Assembly (NCBI GenBank): GCA_022385805.1
Contig: MU277684.1
Coordinates: forward strand, 155,333-219,332
Direction of reading: 5' to 3'
Source of the DNA: Pilatotrama ljubarskyi
Lineage: Eukaryota; Basidiomycota; Agaricomycetes; Polyporales; Polyporaceae
DNA: 64,000 nucleotides
Shown here: positions 33,815 to 46,545 of the stretch, in pieces
Layout of the letters: every line of letters begins with the position of its first letter
How positions within the stretch are numbered: the stretch's first letter is position 1
Notes under the pieces: generated by a model
What the model saw: the letters and a program-made list of their open reading frames with translations, nothing else
Databases searched by the model: none
Told to the model about the DNA's origin: nothing
Made by a program: the position numbers and the translations under genes

Positions 33815-36800
33815 ATGGCAGCCAGCTGGCAGGTCCCGACGTGGATACAGCACTCTCAGGTCGTCTGGAATAGAACGCCTTTTGCGTCGCAGCCGTACTT
33901 GGGTGTAAGCCAGTTGGATGAGGACTACGAGTGCGTACAGTCATTGATATCTGCTTGACCGTATTTAAAATGCATACAAACGTGCTCACCACACGTCCAC
34001 ACAGACTCTGGAAGAACGCTCTTGCATATCCTGCATGCGCCACCGTCGTCTCCGCGTTTGTCCTCTCCCTGCAGCTCGTCCTCCGCGCGCCTCCTATCCG
34101 GAGACTGTACTCCAGACTTACAGGAGCGGATGTATCGGAGAGTCAGAGAGATGATATTGAAGCAGTCGGAAACGACGGGGAACGTCCTTCCCATGTCGCA
34201 CGACTGGGTGGCCCAGTAATATTCGCCTTCAAGGTTACCCGTCTTCTCTGCTCTCTGGCGCTCTTAGGTCTCTCTGTCGCCAGTATTGTTCTCAACACTG
34301 CAGATGAAGATGAGGAGGACTCCTCTCGTTGGCCTGCATTTGGTCTCGTTGGTGCATACGTATGTCTGACATTATGTGCACGTGTTTTCTGGAATGTGCA
34401 CATTGACAATTGCCTGACGTTCCTAGGGCTACGCATCTCTCTTGGCATTCATATCTGTCGTGTCAAAACCGAGCTTGAGTACGCTGGTTACTAGGCATGC
34501 CGTGCTTCAGCTCTTCGTCATCTGGATTGTCTATTTCTATCGGGATCTCTGGCCACTTGCCACGTTCTACTCACATCCTGCGGATGCCGTCGAAGGCCCC
34601 TTGCTGTGGGCTAAGGTCGTCGTCCTCACAGTTGCTGCCGTGGTTGTTCCTATATTCTCGCCTCGGCCGTACGTGCCTGTGGATCCTAAGGTCAGTTGGT
34701 CTGACATTACACCCGTGCAAGTTTTGACGAAACTCCCTTAGGACCCAATGCCGGAGGTGAACCCGGAGCAGACCGCGTCGATCATCTCGATGTCTATCTA
34801 CGCCTTCTTGGACGGTATCATATTCAAAGCCTATCGGATGCCTCACCTCCCCTGGGAAGAGCTTCCGCCTTTGGCTGACTATGACTACGCTAAGAACCTC
34901 GTCAAGCGCAGCTTCCCGGTACGCAAGCCTTTTCTCCCGACGGTGTAGTTTGCTCACTGCCTGTAGCATTTGGACCCGTTCAAAGCCTTCAAGAAGCAGC
35001 ATGTTTTTTTCGGGCTCATGAGAGTTTTCCGTACGTGCCATCGCTACCTCCGGTTTTCACGCACAAAATCTCAAGGAGTGCATCACTAGGACGGGAATAC
35101 ATCGTGCTTGCCGTCTTGCTGTTGATCAGGGTGGGCGATCCTGGCTAGCTCTCGCGTCTTCCTTCATTCTGACTTTCCGTAGGTGGCCGCTACCTTCGCG
35201 AGTCCCGTAGGTATCTATAGGCTGCTACAGTAAGTTTGAAGCCCGATACCACGATCGTCCTCTCAATCGGCTACCAGGTACCTCGAGACCGATGGGGAGG
35301 AAACGAATGTGCGACCGTGGGTCTGGATTAGCTGGTTGTTCCTTGGGCCAGTTCTTGGCGCGCTAGCCATTCAGTACTACGTCTTCAACACGGCAAGTAC
35401 TATTATATTGCCTCAGTGGTCCAGGAAAGGCTGATCTTCTCGTAGACTCACATGCTGGTCCAGACGGAGGCGATCATCACACAGCTCGTATTCGACCACG
35501 CTCTGCGCATTCGCATGAAGTCGGAGACTTCCGAGTCTCCCTCGGCCAGCCGCGTGACGACTGCAGTCCACACCCCCGACAATGCTTCCATCGCTGAGCC
35601 TGCTGATGGCGACCAAGCGTCTCCCGGTTCGAATGGTAGCGAAGACGAGACTGTACGCGCTAGTACCGCGAGCACGACATCAACCTCGGCGCCCAAGAAG
35701 GGCAAGGATGCCAAGAAGGTGGAGGAGAAGCTCGCCGCTCCAGCTGGCGGATCTCCAAGCGGCAATCTTATTGGTCGGATTAACAATCTGGTCACAACCG
35801 ATCTGGCCAACCTCGTGGACGGACGTGACTTCCTGTTTATCAGTGAGCGTGATTCATTGTTGGTCTTTTCCTCAGAGGCTCAAGAATGCTGCAGTCTTGT
35901 ACGCGCCTGCACAGATCATCGTCGCGGTCGTCTTCCTGTACGCTATCCTTGGTTGGAGGTGAGACGTGGTGTTACTTCAGTAGTTGAACTCGGATTGAGT
36001 CCTCCCGTGTCTAGCGCATTCGTTGGGTTGGCGGCGATGATTCTACTGTTTCCTATCCCCGGGTACGTTGCGTCGAAGATCCAGGGTGTCCAGACAGAGA
36101 AGATGAAGAAGGTACGGCCGACGACCTATATTCATGGGGTCAGGCAGTTGACCGAGTTTTGTAGACCGACGCTCGCGTTCAGGAAGTTACCGAGAGTGAG
36201 TGGGATTCAATGAGATGTTCCCGGGTGCGGACTGATTGACCCGTCTCTCGCCAGCTATGAACGTCATCCGCATGATCAAGCTCTTCGGCTGGGAGCCCAA
36301 GGTGTCCGACCAGCTTGCCCAGAAGCGAGAGGACGAGCTCAAGTACATCCGGAAATACAAGATTCTCGAGCTCGTGAACGGGAACGTCAAGTAAGTGGCC
36401 TGAACCTACGAGTGTGAGCAGTTACTGACTTTACTCAGCTTCGTGATCCCAATTGTCACGATGGTCGCTACCTTCGTTGCCTACGTGAGTACTGCTCATG
36501 TCAGATCATGGGAGTGGGATCTCACTTGTCGGTAGACCGTGATCATGGGCAAAGAACTTACAGGTAACGCGCATATAGTCACCCATCGCTAAACGTTTTC
36601 TTACCGTCATCTAGCATCCCGCGTCTTCTCGTCTATGTCTGGTGAGCCGCACTTGAAGTTGCTGTATTATCGTAGTGTCATCATTGACGGGTACGTGTGC
36701 AGTCTTTGACGTTCTGCGCGAACAACTGCATACGGTCTTTGCGCTGGTGCCGAGCATGATCCAAGGTAAAGAGATAGCCCATGGAGGCGTGAGTTGACGT

Positions 36801-39800
36801 TGACCTGAGCTCGTTCTCTAGCCAAGGTGTCATTGGACCGTATCACGGAGTTCTTGTACAAGGTATGTTGCACGCATCGGCACTGAGAGAAGCAGTGAAG
36901 CTCATCGGAGACTCCAGACGGAGCTGCTCGACGAGTTCAATGAGAAGGATGCGGCCTCGGCTGAGATCGTGGTCCCTCCTGGCACAACTCGAAGCGACGT
37001 TATCGGTATCCGAGCCGCTGCCTTCACCTGGTCGAACGAGAATGATGGTTCGATGACTCCGGGTCCCAACCGCCGCAACTTTACGCTTCGGATAGAGGAT
37101 GAGGTCATCTTCAAGCGCGGCAAGGTGAACCTGATAGTCGGCCCGACCGGTTCTGGCAAGACCTCCCTGCTCATGGCTCTACTTGGTGAGTACTGAAGGT
37201 CAGGCGTTTGAAGCTTGCGGTTGACACTTTTCCTTCCAGGCGAGCTGCATTACATTCCGATGGGCCCGGACTCCTTCGTAAGCCTCCCGCGTTCCGGTGG
37301 CGTCGCGTACGCTGCGCAGGAGTCTTGGGTTCAGAACGAGACCATCCGGGTAAGTGCGACGCGCATATCGCTCCCCTACACATAGCTGATAGTGGTGTAG
37401 GACAACATCCTCTTCGGTGCACCGTATGATGAGGAACGTTACAAGAAGGGTGAGCAACAATGCGACTGCAGCCGACGTTAAGCTGACGGGCTCTCAGTCA
37501 TCTACCAATGCGCTCTCAAGCGCGATCTGAGTCTGTTCGACGCTGGAGACATGACAGAAGTGGGCGAGAAGGGTCTTACGCTGAGGTACGTTACATAAAC
37601 GTTGCTGCAATTACCGTCTGAAAGATCAACATCTATCAGTGGAGGTCAAAAGGTGAGAAGCACGTCTTCATTGTATTTGCGTCCGGACTGACAACAGAAA
37701 TAGGCTCGCATCACTCTTGCTCGAGCCGTCTATTCGTCGGCGGAGATCCTATTGTTGGACGACGTCCTCGCTGCGCTCGATGTGCATACCTCGAAGTGGA
37801 TTGTCGACAAATGCTTCAAGGGCGAACTGGTTCGTGGACGCACTGTTCTGCTGGTTGTAAGTGACATTCTTCGCTACTGCGTTGGGCGACGCTGAGAGGC
37901 GGGTTGCCAGACCCACAACGTCGCCATTGCCAGTCCTATCGCAGAGTATGTTGTATCTCTTGGCACCGATGGTCGCATCAGCAGCCAGGGTACGCTCTCC
38001 AAGGTCCTGGCGAAGGACAAAAAGCTTTTCGAAGAACTCAAGGAGGAGCGGAAGGAGCTCAAGAAAGCTGAAACCGAGGTCGATCACGTCGAACCAGACG
38101 ACGAGGCGGCCCCGAAGAAGGCCGATGGGAAGCTCGTCGTCGCAGAGGAAATCGCCGAAGGCCACATCAGCTGGCCAGCTCGTGAGTGACCATATATTCC
38201 CGCGTCTTCAAGACTTTGTATTGAAGCCGATGCAGTGAGACTCTACCTGTCAAGCATGGGCGGTGGACACACGTTCATCTTCTGGCTATCCGTCGTCGGC
38301 TTCCTTCTCATTTGTGAATTCACGGGCATCTTCCAGACGTACTGGCTCGGCTATTGGGCTCAGCAGTACGAAGACAAGGACCACGCCGAAGTCAACGTCT
38401 TCTAGTACGTGTTGACGGCAACTCTCCCTGAGGCGTGTTTTTAATTTGTGCGACAGCTACTTGACCGTCTACAACGCTGTGCTCGTCGTCGGTATCACGA
38501 TGTATTGCACTAGTTTCCTCGTGTACCTCTTCGGTGCGCTTCGTGCATCTCGGAGCATCCACAGGACACTGCTACAGTCTGTCCTTGGCTCTACCCTACG
38601 GTGAGTTTGTTCACCCCTCCAGTTACGTATGCGAGCCTGACAAGTCTCGGCTACAGGTGGCTCGATAAGACGCCAACGTCCCGCATCATCACGCGATGCA
38701 CGCAAGACATGCAATGCGGTAAGTCCATCCGTATAACGTCGTGCTATCTTGCTCTTGTTGATGAGCCTTCTAGTCGATGGTCCGCTTGCGAATACACTCA
38801 GCTGGGTCATCGAACTCACCGTCTCGATGTTGATGAAGTTCTTGGCCGTTGTCTCGTTCTCTCCCATTTTCACCATCCCGGGAGCTATCGTAGCCGCCGT
38901 TGGTGGCTGGTGTGGCCAGATCTACATGAAGGCGCAGTTGTCTGTGAAGCGCGAGATGAGCAATGCTCGTGCGCCAGTCCTGGGTCATTTCGGTGCTGCT
39001 ATCGCGGGTTTGAGTGAGTTTGCGGACTTAATAGTCTCAACGCGTAGCTCTTGCTAATGTGATGACAGCGTCCATACGTGCCTACGGCGCGCAGGAGCAG
39101 TTCAGGAAGGAGTCGTTCCGGAGAGTCGACAGATACGTTCGTGCCGCAAGGACGTTCTACAACTTGAACCGGTCAGTCCACAGCCATGCTCTCGACATCA
39201 GTTGCCTAAACGTGATACAGATGGGTCTCGGTCCGCATTGAGGCACTTGGGGCGCTCTTCGCTGCGTGCTTGGCCGCATATCTCGTCTACGGAAGCCACG
39301 CGCGTGCGGCCAACACTGGCTTCTCACTCAACATGGCTGGTAAGTCCGATCGTATTTTCTGAGAGTAATTCTGTGTTGATGTATGTCCAGTTGGCTTCAG
39401 CGGCATGATCCTCTGGTGGATTCGTATTTTGAACGAGTTCGAAGTCAATGGTGCGTGTTTTCCAGCCTGATGTCTAATTCCTCTGCTCATACTGCTGTCC
39501 TGCTTCAGGCAACAGGTATAGTCGCAGTCGCAGCTCTGAACAAGCCGGTATTGACACCTAGTTCCAGCCTGGAGCGCATCCAGCAATACGTGACCATCGA
39601 GCAGGAGCCAAAGGCTACCTCTGACGGAATTCCTCCCGCCTACTGGCCCGCTAGCGGCTCCCTGAGAGTCGAGAAGCTGTCGGCGCGATATAGTCTAGTA
39701 GGTCTTTCTCACCTCGTATGCAACAATACACTCTGAGCAGGGCGCAGGATGGCCCCCGAGTCTTGCACGAGATCTCGTTCGACGTCAAGGCTGGCGAGCG

Positions 39801-40849
39801 TGTCGGTATCGGTATGTCTCTTCAGCTACTCAACGTGGATTGGTTCTGATACAGTCGTGCAGTTGGACGCACGGGCAGCGGCAAGGTGAGTGGTTGACTC
39901 CGCCATTCACATACCAAGATCTAACAACTCTGAAGAGCTCTCTAACTCTCGCCTTGTTACGTCTTATCTTCACGGAAGGCAAGGTTTACTACGATGGCAT
40001 CGCGACAGACTCGATCAATCTCGACGCTCTGCGTTCGAACATCACCATCATACCTCAAGTGGTGAGTGAACGCTGCTATACCCCAATATGTTCCGTCTCT
40101 TACAGATTATCATAATAGCCCGAGCTCCTTAGTGGCACCCTGCGCCAAAATCTGGACCTCTTCTCTCAGTATGACGACGCGGTCTTGAACGATGCCTTGC
40201 GGGCCGCAGGGCTCTTCTCATTACAGGATGAGAGTGATGAGGGACGGATCACTCTTGACTCCCCCATCTCGAGTGGTGGCAGCAATCTGTCCGTGGGTCA
40301 GCGGCAGATCCTCGCTCTAGCAAGGGCCATCGTTCGACAAAGCAAGCTTCTCATCCTGGATGAAGGTACGTCGAGAATGCCTACTTTGCTGTGCTGGATC
40401 TGATAGTGAACTCTCACTACAGCAACTTCCGCTATCGGTAGGTCGCGATTGCTCGAACCGTGGCAACAACTTCTAACTGCTCCTCCAGATTATGAGACGG
40501 ATACCGTCATTCAAAATTCACTACGACAGGAGCTAGGCAAGGACGTGACCATCCTGACCATCGCTCATCGTCTACAAACTATCATGGATGCGGACAAGAT
40601 TGTGAGCACCATTGTTCCACCCATTTTTACCCTTAATGACCGAGTTCTAGCTTGTCCTCGATGGGGGTTGCATTGTGAGTCTTGTGATTTTAGCCGCTTG
40701 TTCAATGCTGACATCTGTAACAGGCCGAATTCGGACCTCCGAGCGAGTTGCTGAAGAATGAGCAGGGACTCCTTCGCGCCTTGGTGGACGAGAGTGGTGA
40801 CAAGGACGCGCTGTATGCAATGGCGAATGCAGCGACCAAGTCAAGCTAG
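33815..40849 (+). CDS. ABC transporter, ABCC/MRP type
   Basis: A full-length exporter with two membrane domains, two ATPase domains and an extra N-terminal helix bundle, as in yeast Ybt1/Yor1-type MRPs that move conjugates, bile-acid-like compounds or drugs across vacuolar or plasma membranes. The first nucleotide-binding domain has Walker [28 protein letters not shown] leading to [17 protein letters not shown], and Walker [13 protein letters not shown]. The second has [19 protein letters not shown], a Q-loop in ITIIPQ, signature [19 protein letters not shown], Walker B LLILDEATSA and the H-loop [10 protein letters not shown] lysine-rich cytosolic linker (about 35640-35740) precedes the first ATPase half. 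About 25 exons; a 13 bp microexon (37640-37652) encodes SGGQK and a 23 bp one (39863-39885) most of Walker A. I start at ATG 33815. It is intact as read, and the substrate is unknown. Confidence 0.9.
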
Positions 40850-40891
40850 ACTGCATCCTTCAGTATGCCCTAATCGAAGCTCCGTTACGGC

Positions 40892-41047
40892 TTACTCCCG
40901 GATGTGCTTATGCAAGTATAGGTAGTAGATCAGATACGCATAGTGAACCACACCGACAGTGTACTGTACGCAATAGATCTTGAACAGTTGCAACCCCGGT
41001 GCCACCAGGTCCATATTGCAGATCTTCCTCAGAATTGCACGATAGCC
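40892..41047 (-). CDS. C-terminal exon of unidentified membrane protein
   Basis: A 51-codon stretch on the minus strand ends in TAA at 40892-40894 and follows a plausible acceptor (GATCAG). It reads LRKICNMDLVAPGLQLFKIY and then a hydrophobic, tyrosine-rich run ending YYLYLHKHIRE. The composition (alternating hydrophobic and aromatic residues, basic end) is that of a real final membrane helix rather than a random frame. It overlaps no other gene and lies just 43 bp past the ABC transporter stop. Upstream exons, expected between 41050 and 41860, could not be assembled, so it may be a fragment of a lost gene or the end of a gene whose other exons I missed. I do not recognise the family. Confidence 0.35.
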   Translation of the reverse strand, partial: GYRAILRKICNMDLVAPGLQLFKIYCVQYTVGVVHYAYLIYYLYLHKHIRE

Positions 41048-41865
41048 CTGATCTCCGCGGCAGTACGTCCGTCTCTCGCGACCATGCGTACGCGGTGAAG
41101 ATCAGAAGGTACATCACCGAATCCAAATCATCTACATTCAATGTCTATGGTAGCATCCAACCCGGCACCGGACACACCTATGTACACAGTACGAAGCCGC
41201 TGATGCCGTCTTAGGCTCGCCTCTCGTTCGCGTGCCCTCTATGTGTCGTGAATCCTACCCAATCAGGTCTGAGTAATCAGCTACTTCGTGGTGAGCTCCA
41301 TTTGCGATTCTCCACCGCACAACTTGATAAGCCCTCTAGTGCCCGAAATGTCCGGTCTGCCATGTGTCAACCAGTGGTGTGCCACCAGCAATCACGGACG
41401 ATGGATCGGCAAATTCATTCTGGTCGCGTAGAACGCAAGCCAGGAGAGGAAGCCTACTACGAGCCGAGAGTCTCTCACGCCCCCTCAGGCTGCAGCTGCG
41501 GGCACTTGCAGCGTCAATCCGGCAGCTCATATACTTCACTGAGCAGCGGCGCCTCAGAAGCAGGTACCGAACTCAAGTTCATCCTGGGGCGGGGATTGGG
41601 CCCGTGGTCAGCGCATCTGCTCTACTAGACGCGTGGCATGCCAGCTGATACATATCTCTCGGCAGCCTCCCTAACTCTTCTTCGCGGGTAGGGCGGGCTT
41701 GTGTGTGCAATGCACAGTTTGTTGGCTGTCGCGTCAGCTGCCGCACAAACTCTTTACAGCCACCCCATTCGAAGCCCGCCGAGCACTGGGGCGAGTAGAG
41801 CAAGCTATAAGCGTCAGACCGAGGGAAGGCCGTAGTGCGCCCGGCAGCGGACGCACTCCTCCAAG
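41048..41865. other. Intergenic, or missed exons of the preceding fragment
   Basis: No frame with a recognisable motif. A short hydrophobic minus-strand stretch near 41080-41120 (DSVMYLLIFTAYAW) may belong with the fragment at 40892-41047. Confidence 0.35.
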
Positions 41866-43885
41866 ATGACCACCACTATCGCATCCGCCTGGATTCAGTC
41901 TCTGGTCGTCCTAGCTCTACTTGTAGTGTTCAGGTACCTCTATAATGCGCGCGAACGCTCCCAGCTCCCTCCAAGGCCTTGCCAATCATCCGCAACGCTT
42001 TGGACATGCCTACGCGAAACCTCGGCGCCAGCTTTCGAGAGCTCAATACGAAGTATGGTATGTGGTGTGCACACTTCGAGCGGCTTCAGTTTGACCCTTC
42101 TCTTTATCTTTGCAAGGCGATATCGTATATTTGAACGTCCTTGGGCAACCCATGGTCATACTGGGCTCCTACGAAGCTGTCTATGAACTACTGGAACTAA
42201 GGTCTGCGACATCGTCGGACAGGTCGCTGTCTCCGATGGCTGAGTTGTAAGCAAGCTGACGACTGGATGCTCCGAGCCGCTGCTGATCTCATTCTCTGTC
42301 TCGCAGGACTGGATTCATGTGGGACTTCGCCTTGGAAGGCTACAACACGCGTTGGCGGACACAGCGACGGGTCTTCCACCAGTTGTTTTATCTGAACGCC
42401 GTGAAAAGCTACCGCCCGACTCAGCTGCGTGAAGTGCAACGCTTGCTTCAGAAGCTGATCACGAAACCCGACGACTTCGTCCGGAACATTCATCAGTGAG
42501 GCTTCGTAGCTGCATATCATACTAAGACACTCATGCTGCACGCAGCTACTTCGGTGCTTCGATCATGGGCATTGTCTATGGTCTGGATATTGCGGACGAC
42601 GACGACAAATATCTCACCATTGCCCGCAGAGCGATGGACGTCTTTGACGACTTCATGGTACCCGGTCGATACATGGTCGAGAGTCTCCACTTCCTTCGAC
42701 ATATCCCGAGCTGGGTTCCCGGCGCAGGTTTCAGGCGGAAGGCGGCAGCTGGGAGAAAGGACGTCTTGGCGCTAAGGAACGTCCCGTTCGAAGCAGTCAT
42801 GGAGAATATGGTAGGTCTCTTACCACAAGCACGCTGTCGGATCGCTTTACCCTCTCATAGGCGAAAGGGACCGCACGCCCATGCATTGTCACCTCCTTGC
42901 TAGAGAAGCAGAGCCAACTCGCGGGCCAGGAAGCCAAAGACTACCTGGAGATGTGCAAGGACGTATCTGCTCTCGCCTACATCAGTGAGTCGCTCTCGCA
43001 AGACGTATTTGTTGTCGACTCTAACAAATGCCCCTCAGCTGGCGCAGACACGGTGGGTTGATTGCTGTGTGTCGTCGCGTTGTTCCAACTGACTGCGGTC
43101 CGTGCTAGACTTTCTCCAACGTCGTGGCGTTCTTCCTCGCCATGGTCTGCTTCCCGCATGTCCAGGCAGAGGCGCAGGCGGAAATCGACGCCGTGGTCGG
43201 CTCAAACCGCCTTCCTGACTTTGACGACCGTCCCGCGCTGCCGTACGTCGACGCGGTTGTGAAGGAATGCATGCGGTGGCACGTCGTGGTCACTCTTGGG
43301 ATACCGCATCGTACGATTGTCGACGAGGTCGTGAAAGGGTACCTCATACCGAAGGGAACCGTGGTCGTCTCGAACGCTTGGTAAGTGGGATGGATGTGTC
43401 GGTCTCGATAGCTGTGCTTCACACAAGTCGTTGTCAGGGGCATCTCTCGAGACCCTGAAGAGTACCCCGACCCTGAGGAATTCAGACCGGAGCGCTTCTT
43501 GGAAGACAATGCGAGGGATCCTGTGGCCTTCGTGTTCGGTAACGGTCGCAGGTGAGTGGTACAGATGCTGATGCTGGAACCCTCGCAGCTCACCTGTGCC
43601 CCGTCAGGATCTGTCCCGGGCGTCATTTTGCGGACGCGTCGCTCTTCATCATCGTGGCTTCGGCGTTGCACACGCTGTAGATCGAACCGCCGCTCGACGA
43701 GTCCGGAAAACCGGTCCACGTCGAGCCGAAGGTGACGAAGGATGCGCTGCTCTCGTGAGTGATCGTTGCTCCTCGACGACTGTGTGCATAGGTTCGAGCT
43801 CACTCGATGTCCTAGCTATCCAGAACCGTTCAAATGTCGCATCAAACCTCGCACAGTGCAGGCCGAAGCACTCTTAGTTCTCATG
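41866..43885 (+). pseudogene. Cytochrome P450 pseudogene, several lesions
   Basis: The remains of a microsomal P450 are clear: N-terminal anchor (SAWIQSLVVLALLVVFRYLY), I-helix TGADT joined to TFSNVVAFFLAM, ExxR in VKECMRW, EEFRPERF and the haem loop FVFGNGRRICPGRHFAD with its cysteine ligand. Three things break it. Near 41968-41975 the proline-rich hinge shifts frame: the expected continuation (KALPIIRNALDMPTRNLGA) is in a different frame from the anchor, and no intron can bridge it. At 43678-43680 a TAG follows SALHTL, while homologous sequence continues in frame as IEPPLDESGKPVHVEPKVT. After the last exon (YPEPFKCRIKPR, AEALL) no stop occurs at the usual place; the frame runs on to about 44143. 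Codon structure is otherwise well kept, so inactivation looks recent, unless it reflects assembly errors. It lies downstream of the ABC transporter. Confidence 0.78.
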
Positions 43886-44331
43886 ATCCGTTTGCAGACG
43901 ATTAGCAAGACATGGGAACAGTGCGAATTGCACCCCTGTCAGCAGTTCTGCCTTGTACACGACGAGGATGTACGATACTTGGCCGACTCCATCGTAACGG
44001 CATTTGCTATTCCGCGCTGCACGTATTCAGCTTTAGACGTCTTGGCACTTGCAGTTGCAGTCATCAAACAATGGCAACGAGACCTTGCTAACAGTCAGCA
44101 GAGTTCACGGCAACGAGGACCATCCATCTGGCATACACTATAGGTACCATCCTATACAGGCTAGTATGTCAACAGTCGGTGTACATCCTGAGAAAACGCA
44201 ACCGGCCAGCAACAGCGACGAAAGCATCCAGGAACCCATCATGAGCGAACGAAAGGCGCGGAGCCGCGGACCAGCACAGCGACGAAGAGCTTCGATCCAA
44301 CAGTAGCGAGTCGTGCTCAGGCCTCTAGGCC
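43886..44331. other. Intergenic, no gene seen
   Basis: Between the P450 pseudogene and the stop of the F-box/WD40 gene on the other strand. Confidence 0.45.
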
Positions 44332-46545
44332 TCACGGCTTGAAGCTCCATATCTCCACGACCATCTTCCCCGCCTTCTTGCTCAGGATCGCGCACGTCTC
44401 GCGCGTGTACGCGACCTTCCACACGCTCTCGCTCGGCTCGCACATGTCGCGCACGAACCGGCACTGTGGGTCGCCCTCCCCGTCTCCCGCACCCCTGCCC
44501 CCGCCCCCGCCTCCGCCGCGTGCGCCCGCAGCCGCCCCGCGCTCGAACTCGTACAGCCGTACCCGCCCGTCGTTCCCGCTGGTCACGAGGAAGCGCTCGT
44601 CGAGCTGCAGCCCCGAGACGGAGCTGTCGTGCGCGGCGAGCCGCTGGACGATGGAAAAGTTGGCGCTCCGGAGGGAGAAGGTGATCACGCGCCCGTCGGA
44701 CCCGCCTGTGGCGAGCATCGTCGGCGTCAGCTGCAGCTGGCAGACGAGCGCCGTGTGGCCCTGGAGGAGCGCGAGGCACACCCTAACAGCGATGGTTGGT
44801 GAGCTCAGAAGGCGCGAACGCAAAAAGCAAAAGCCGTGCTCCCGCCTGAACTTACCCCGTCTCAGCATCCCACACCCTGACGATGGTATCCAGCCCCCCG
44901 CTCGCGATGCGCACCCCGTCGAACGCGACAGTGTAGATCTGGTGAAAGTGGCCGCGGAGGACGTGCAGGCACTCGCCGGTGTCGACGTCCCAGACGCGGC
45001 ATGTGCAGTCGTAGCTGCCGCTCACGACGCGGCTCCCGCACGCGTCGAGGCAGCGCACGCTCTGCGTGTGTCCCTCGAGCACGCGCAGGAGCCGCCCGCG
45101 CTGTACGTCCCACACGCGCACGGTGCGGTCGCGCGAGCCCGATACCGCTAGCGGGCGCCCGTGCAGGACCTTCAGGCACCTGATCGTGGAGGTGTGCCCG
45201 CGGAGCGTGTAGATGCAATACCTGCGGCACCGTTATCGTGACAGTGAGCTCGCGCTATGGAGGAGAAAGGCGCACACGTACCCTGACTTGACGTCCCAGA
45301 TGCGGAGCTCCTTGTCGCATCCGCCGCTCACGACGAGCGCGCTGGGCTGGCCCCACCCGTCCGAAGCGCCGTTCGGGTAGCTCGGCTTGCCCGAGCGAGG
45401 GGTGCGTCCCGCCTTCCCCCTATCCGCGAACGGATCGGGCATGCTCCTCGTCCTCGCGCGCATCTTTGCGGACTCCCCCGCCTTGTCCAAGCCCACCGCT
45501 ATCCTCAGCGCAGGCGTCAGCCCCGCGTCCTGCGGCTTCCCCGCCACGAGCGGATCGCCTTCGGGCGGGAAGCAGGACGTGTCCCGCCCGAGCGGCTGCC
45601 CGCCCTCCGAGATGAGCGCGACGGCCCAGACGCCGGACTCGTGCCCGATGAGGGTGCGGCTAAGCACGCCCGTGCGCGCGCTGAAGATGTGGATGCGGCT
45701 GTTCGCGAGGCCGACGACGACCCACTGCGAGTCGATCGCGATCGATGTCGGGATGGCGGGGTTCGTGAGCGGGCCTTGGTCCTGCGCCTGGACCAGCTGG
45801 CCCGGCATGCTCGGATCTGGGGCGGCTGGGTGTAGCAGCGCGCGGTGTATGCGCAGGAGCTTGCCCTTGTGCAGCCAGTTCGACGCTGATGCGGGATGTC
45901 AGAGATAGACGGACATGAGGACAGAGCGACCTTACTTCGAAGATACTCGTATATGAAGAAGTTGCGGTATGGGAAGCCGTCGCCCTGTGAGTGAGACGGC
46001 TGCAGGCCTCTTGGTGAGAAGAGCGGGCTACGGCGGGCCTCCGCATCTGAGCCACCGGTACAAGAGCCAGTCTGCTCATCCTGAGGCTGGGACGGTAGGT
46101 GCTCTCGGCGGTAGCTTTCCACGGCTTCCGCATCGCGCGAGAAGCCATGACGTATGCACATCGTCTTCCAGAGATATTCATCCTTCACGAGCTCGTTCCA
46201 GTACCTGCTCACGAGCGCCGCGCGGGCGAGGGTGCGCGGGTCATCGATGAAGCTGAGGATGTAGAGCGATACCTCGGGTGGGAGCGCACGTAGGAAATCG
46301 CGCTTGAGGAGCGGTGCGATGGTTGTCGAGAGGAAAAGGAGTTCAGAAGGCGTGCACTCCTGGATGAGGCTGTGTAGGTACTTGCGCCTTGCTGCAGGCG
46401 AAAGAGAGGCGAAGGCGGAGATATGAGCGACGGTCTCTGGCTCTGTGCTAGAGTACGATGATGGTTGTGGGGGCGGGGAAGGAGCGGGGGTAGGAGGGGG
46501 TATGATGGGCATGTATAGGGTGGTGGGTGGCGGAGAAGAAGCCAT
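44332..46545 (-). CDS. F-box/WD40 protein, Cdc4/Pop1 type
   Basis: This is probably the substrate receptor of an SCF ubiquitin ligase. The N-terminus is proline-rich (PIIPPPTPAPSPPPQPSS). The F-box, which binds Skp1, spans about residues 88-130: ALPPEVSLYILSFIDDPRTL, then AALVSRYWNELVKDEYLWK. After an insert, SNWLHKGKLLR starts the propeller. Repeat blades include VVSGGCDKELRIWDVKSG, LAVSGSRDRTVRVWDVQRG, VVSGSYDCTCRVWDVDTG, IASGGLDTIVRVWDAETG and LATGGSDGRVITF, with SGNDGRVRLYEFERG near the end. The usual seven to eight blades are present, one with a long loop (about 45390-45600). A glycine-rich insert (GARGGGGGGGRGAGDG) sits in the last blade. Five exons, intact. Members such as Cdc4 bind phosphorylated cell-cycle regulators; the target here is unknown. 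Confidence 0.88.
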
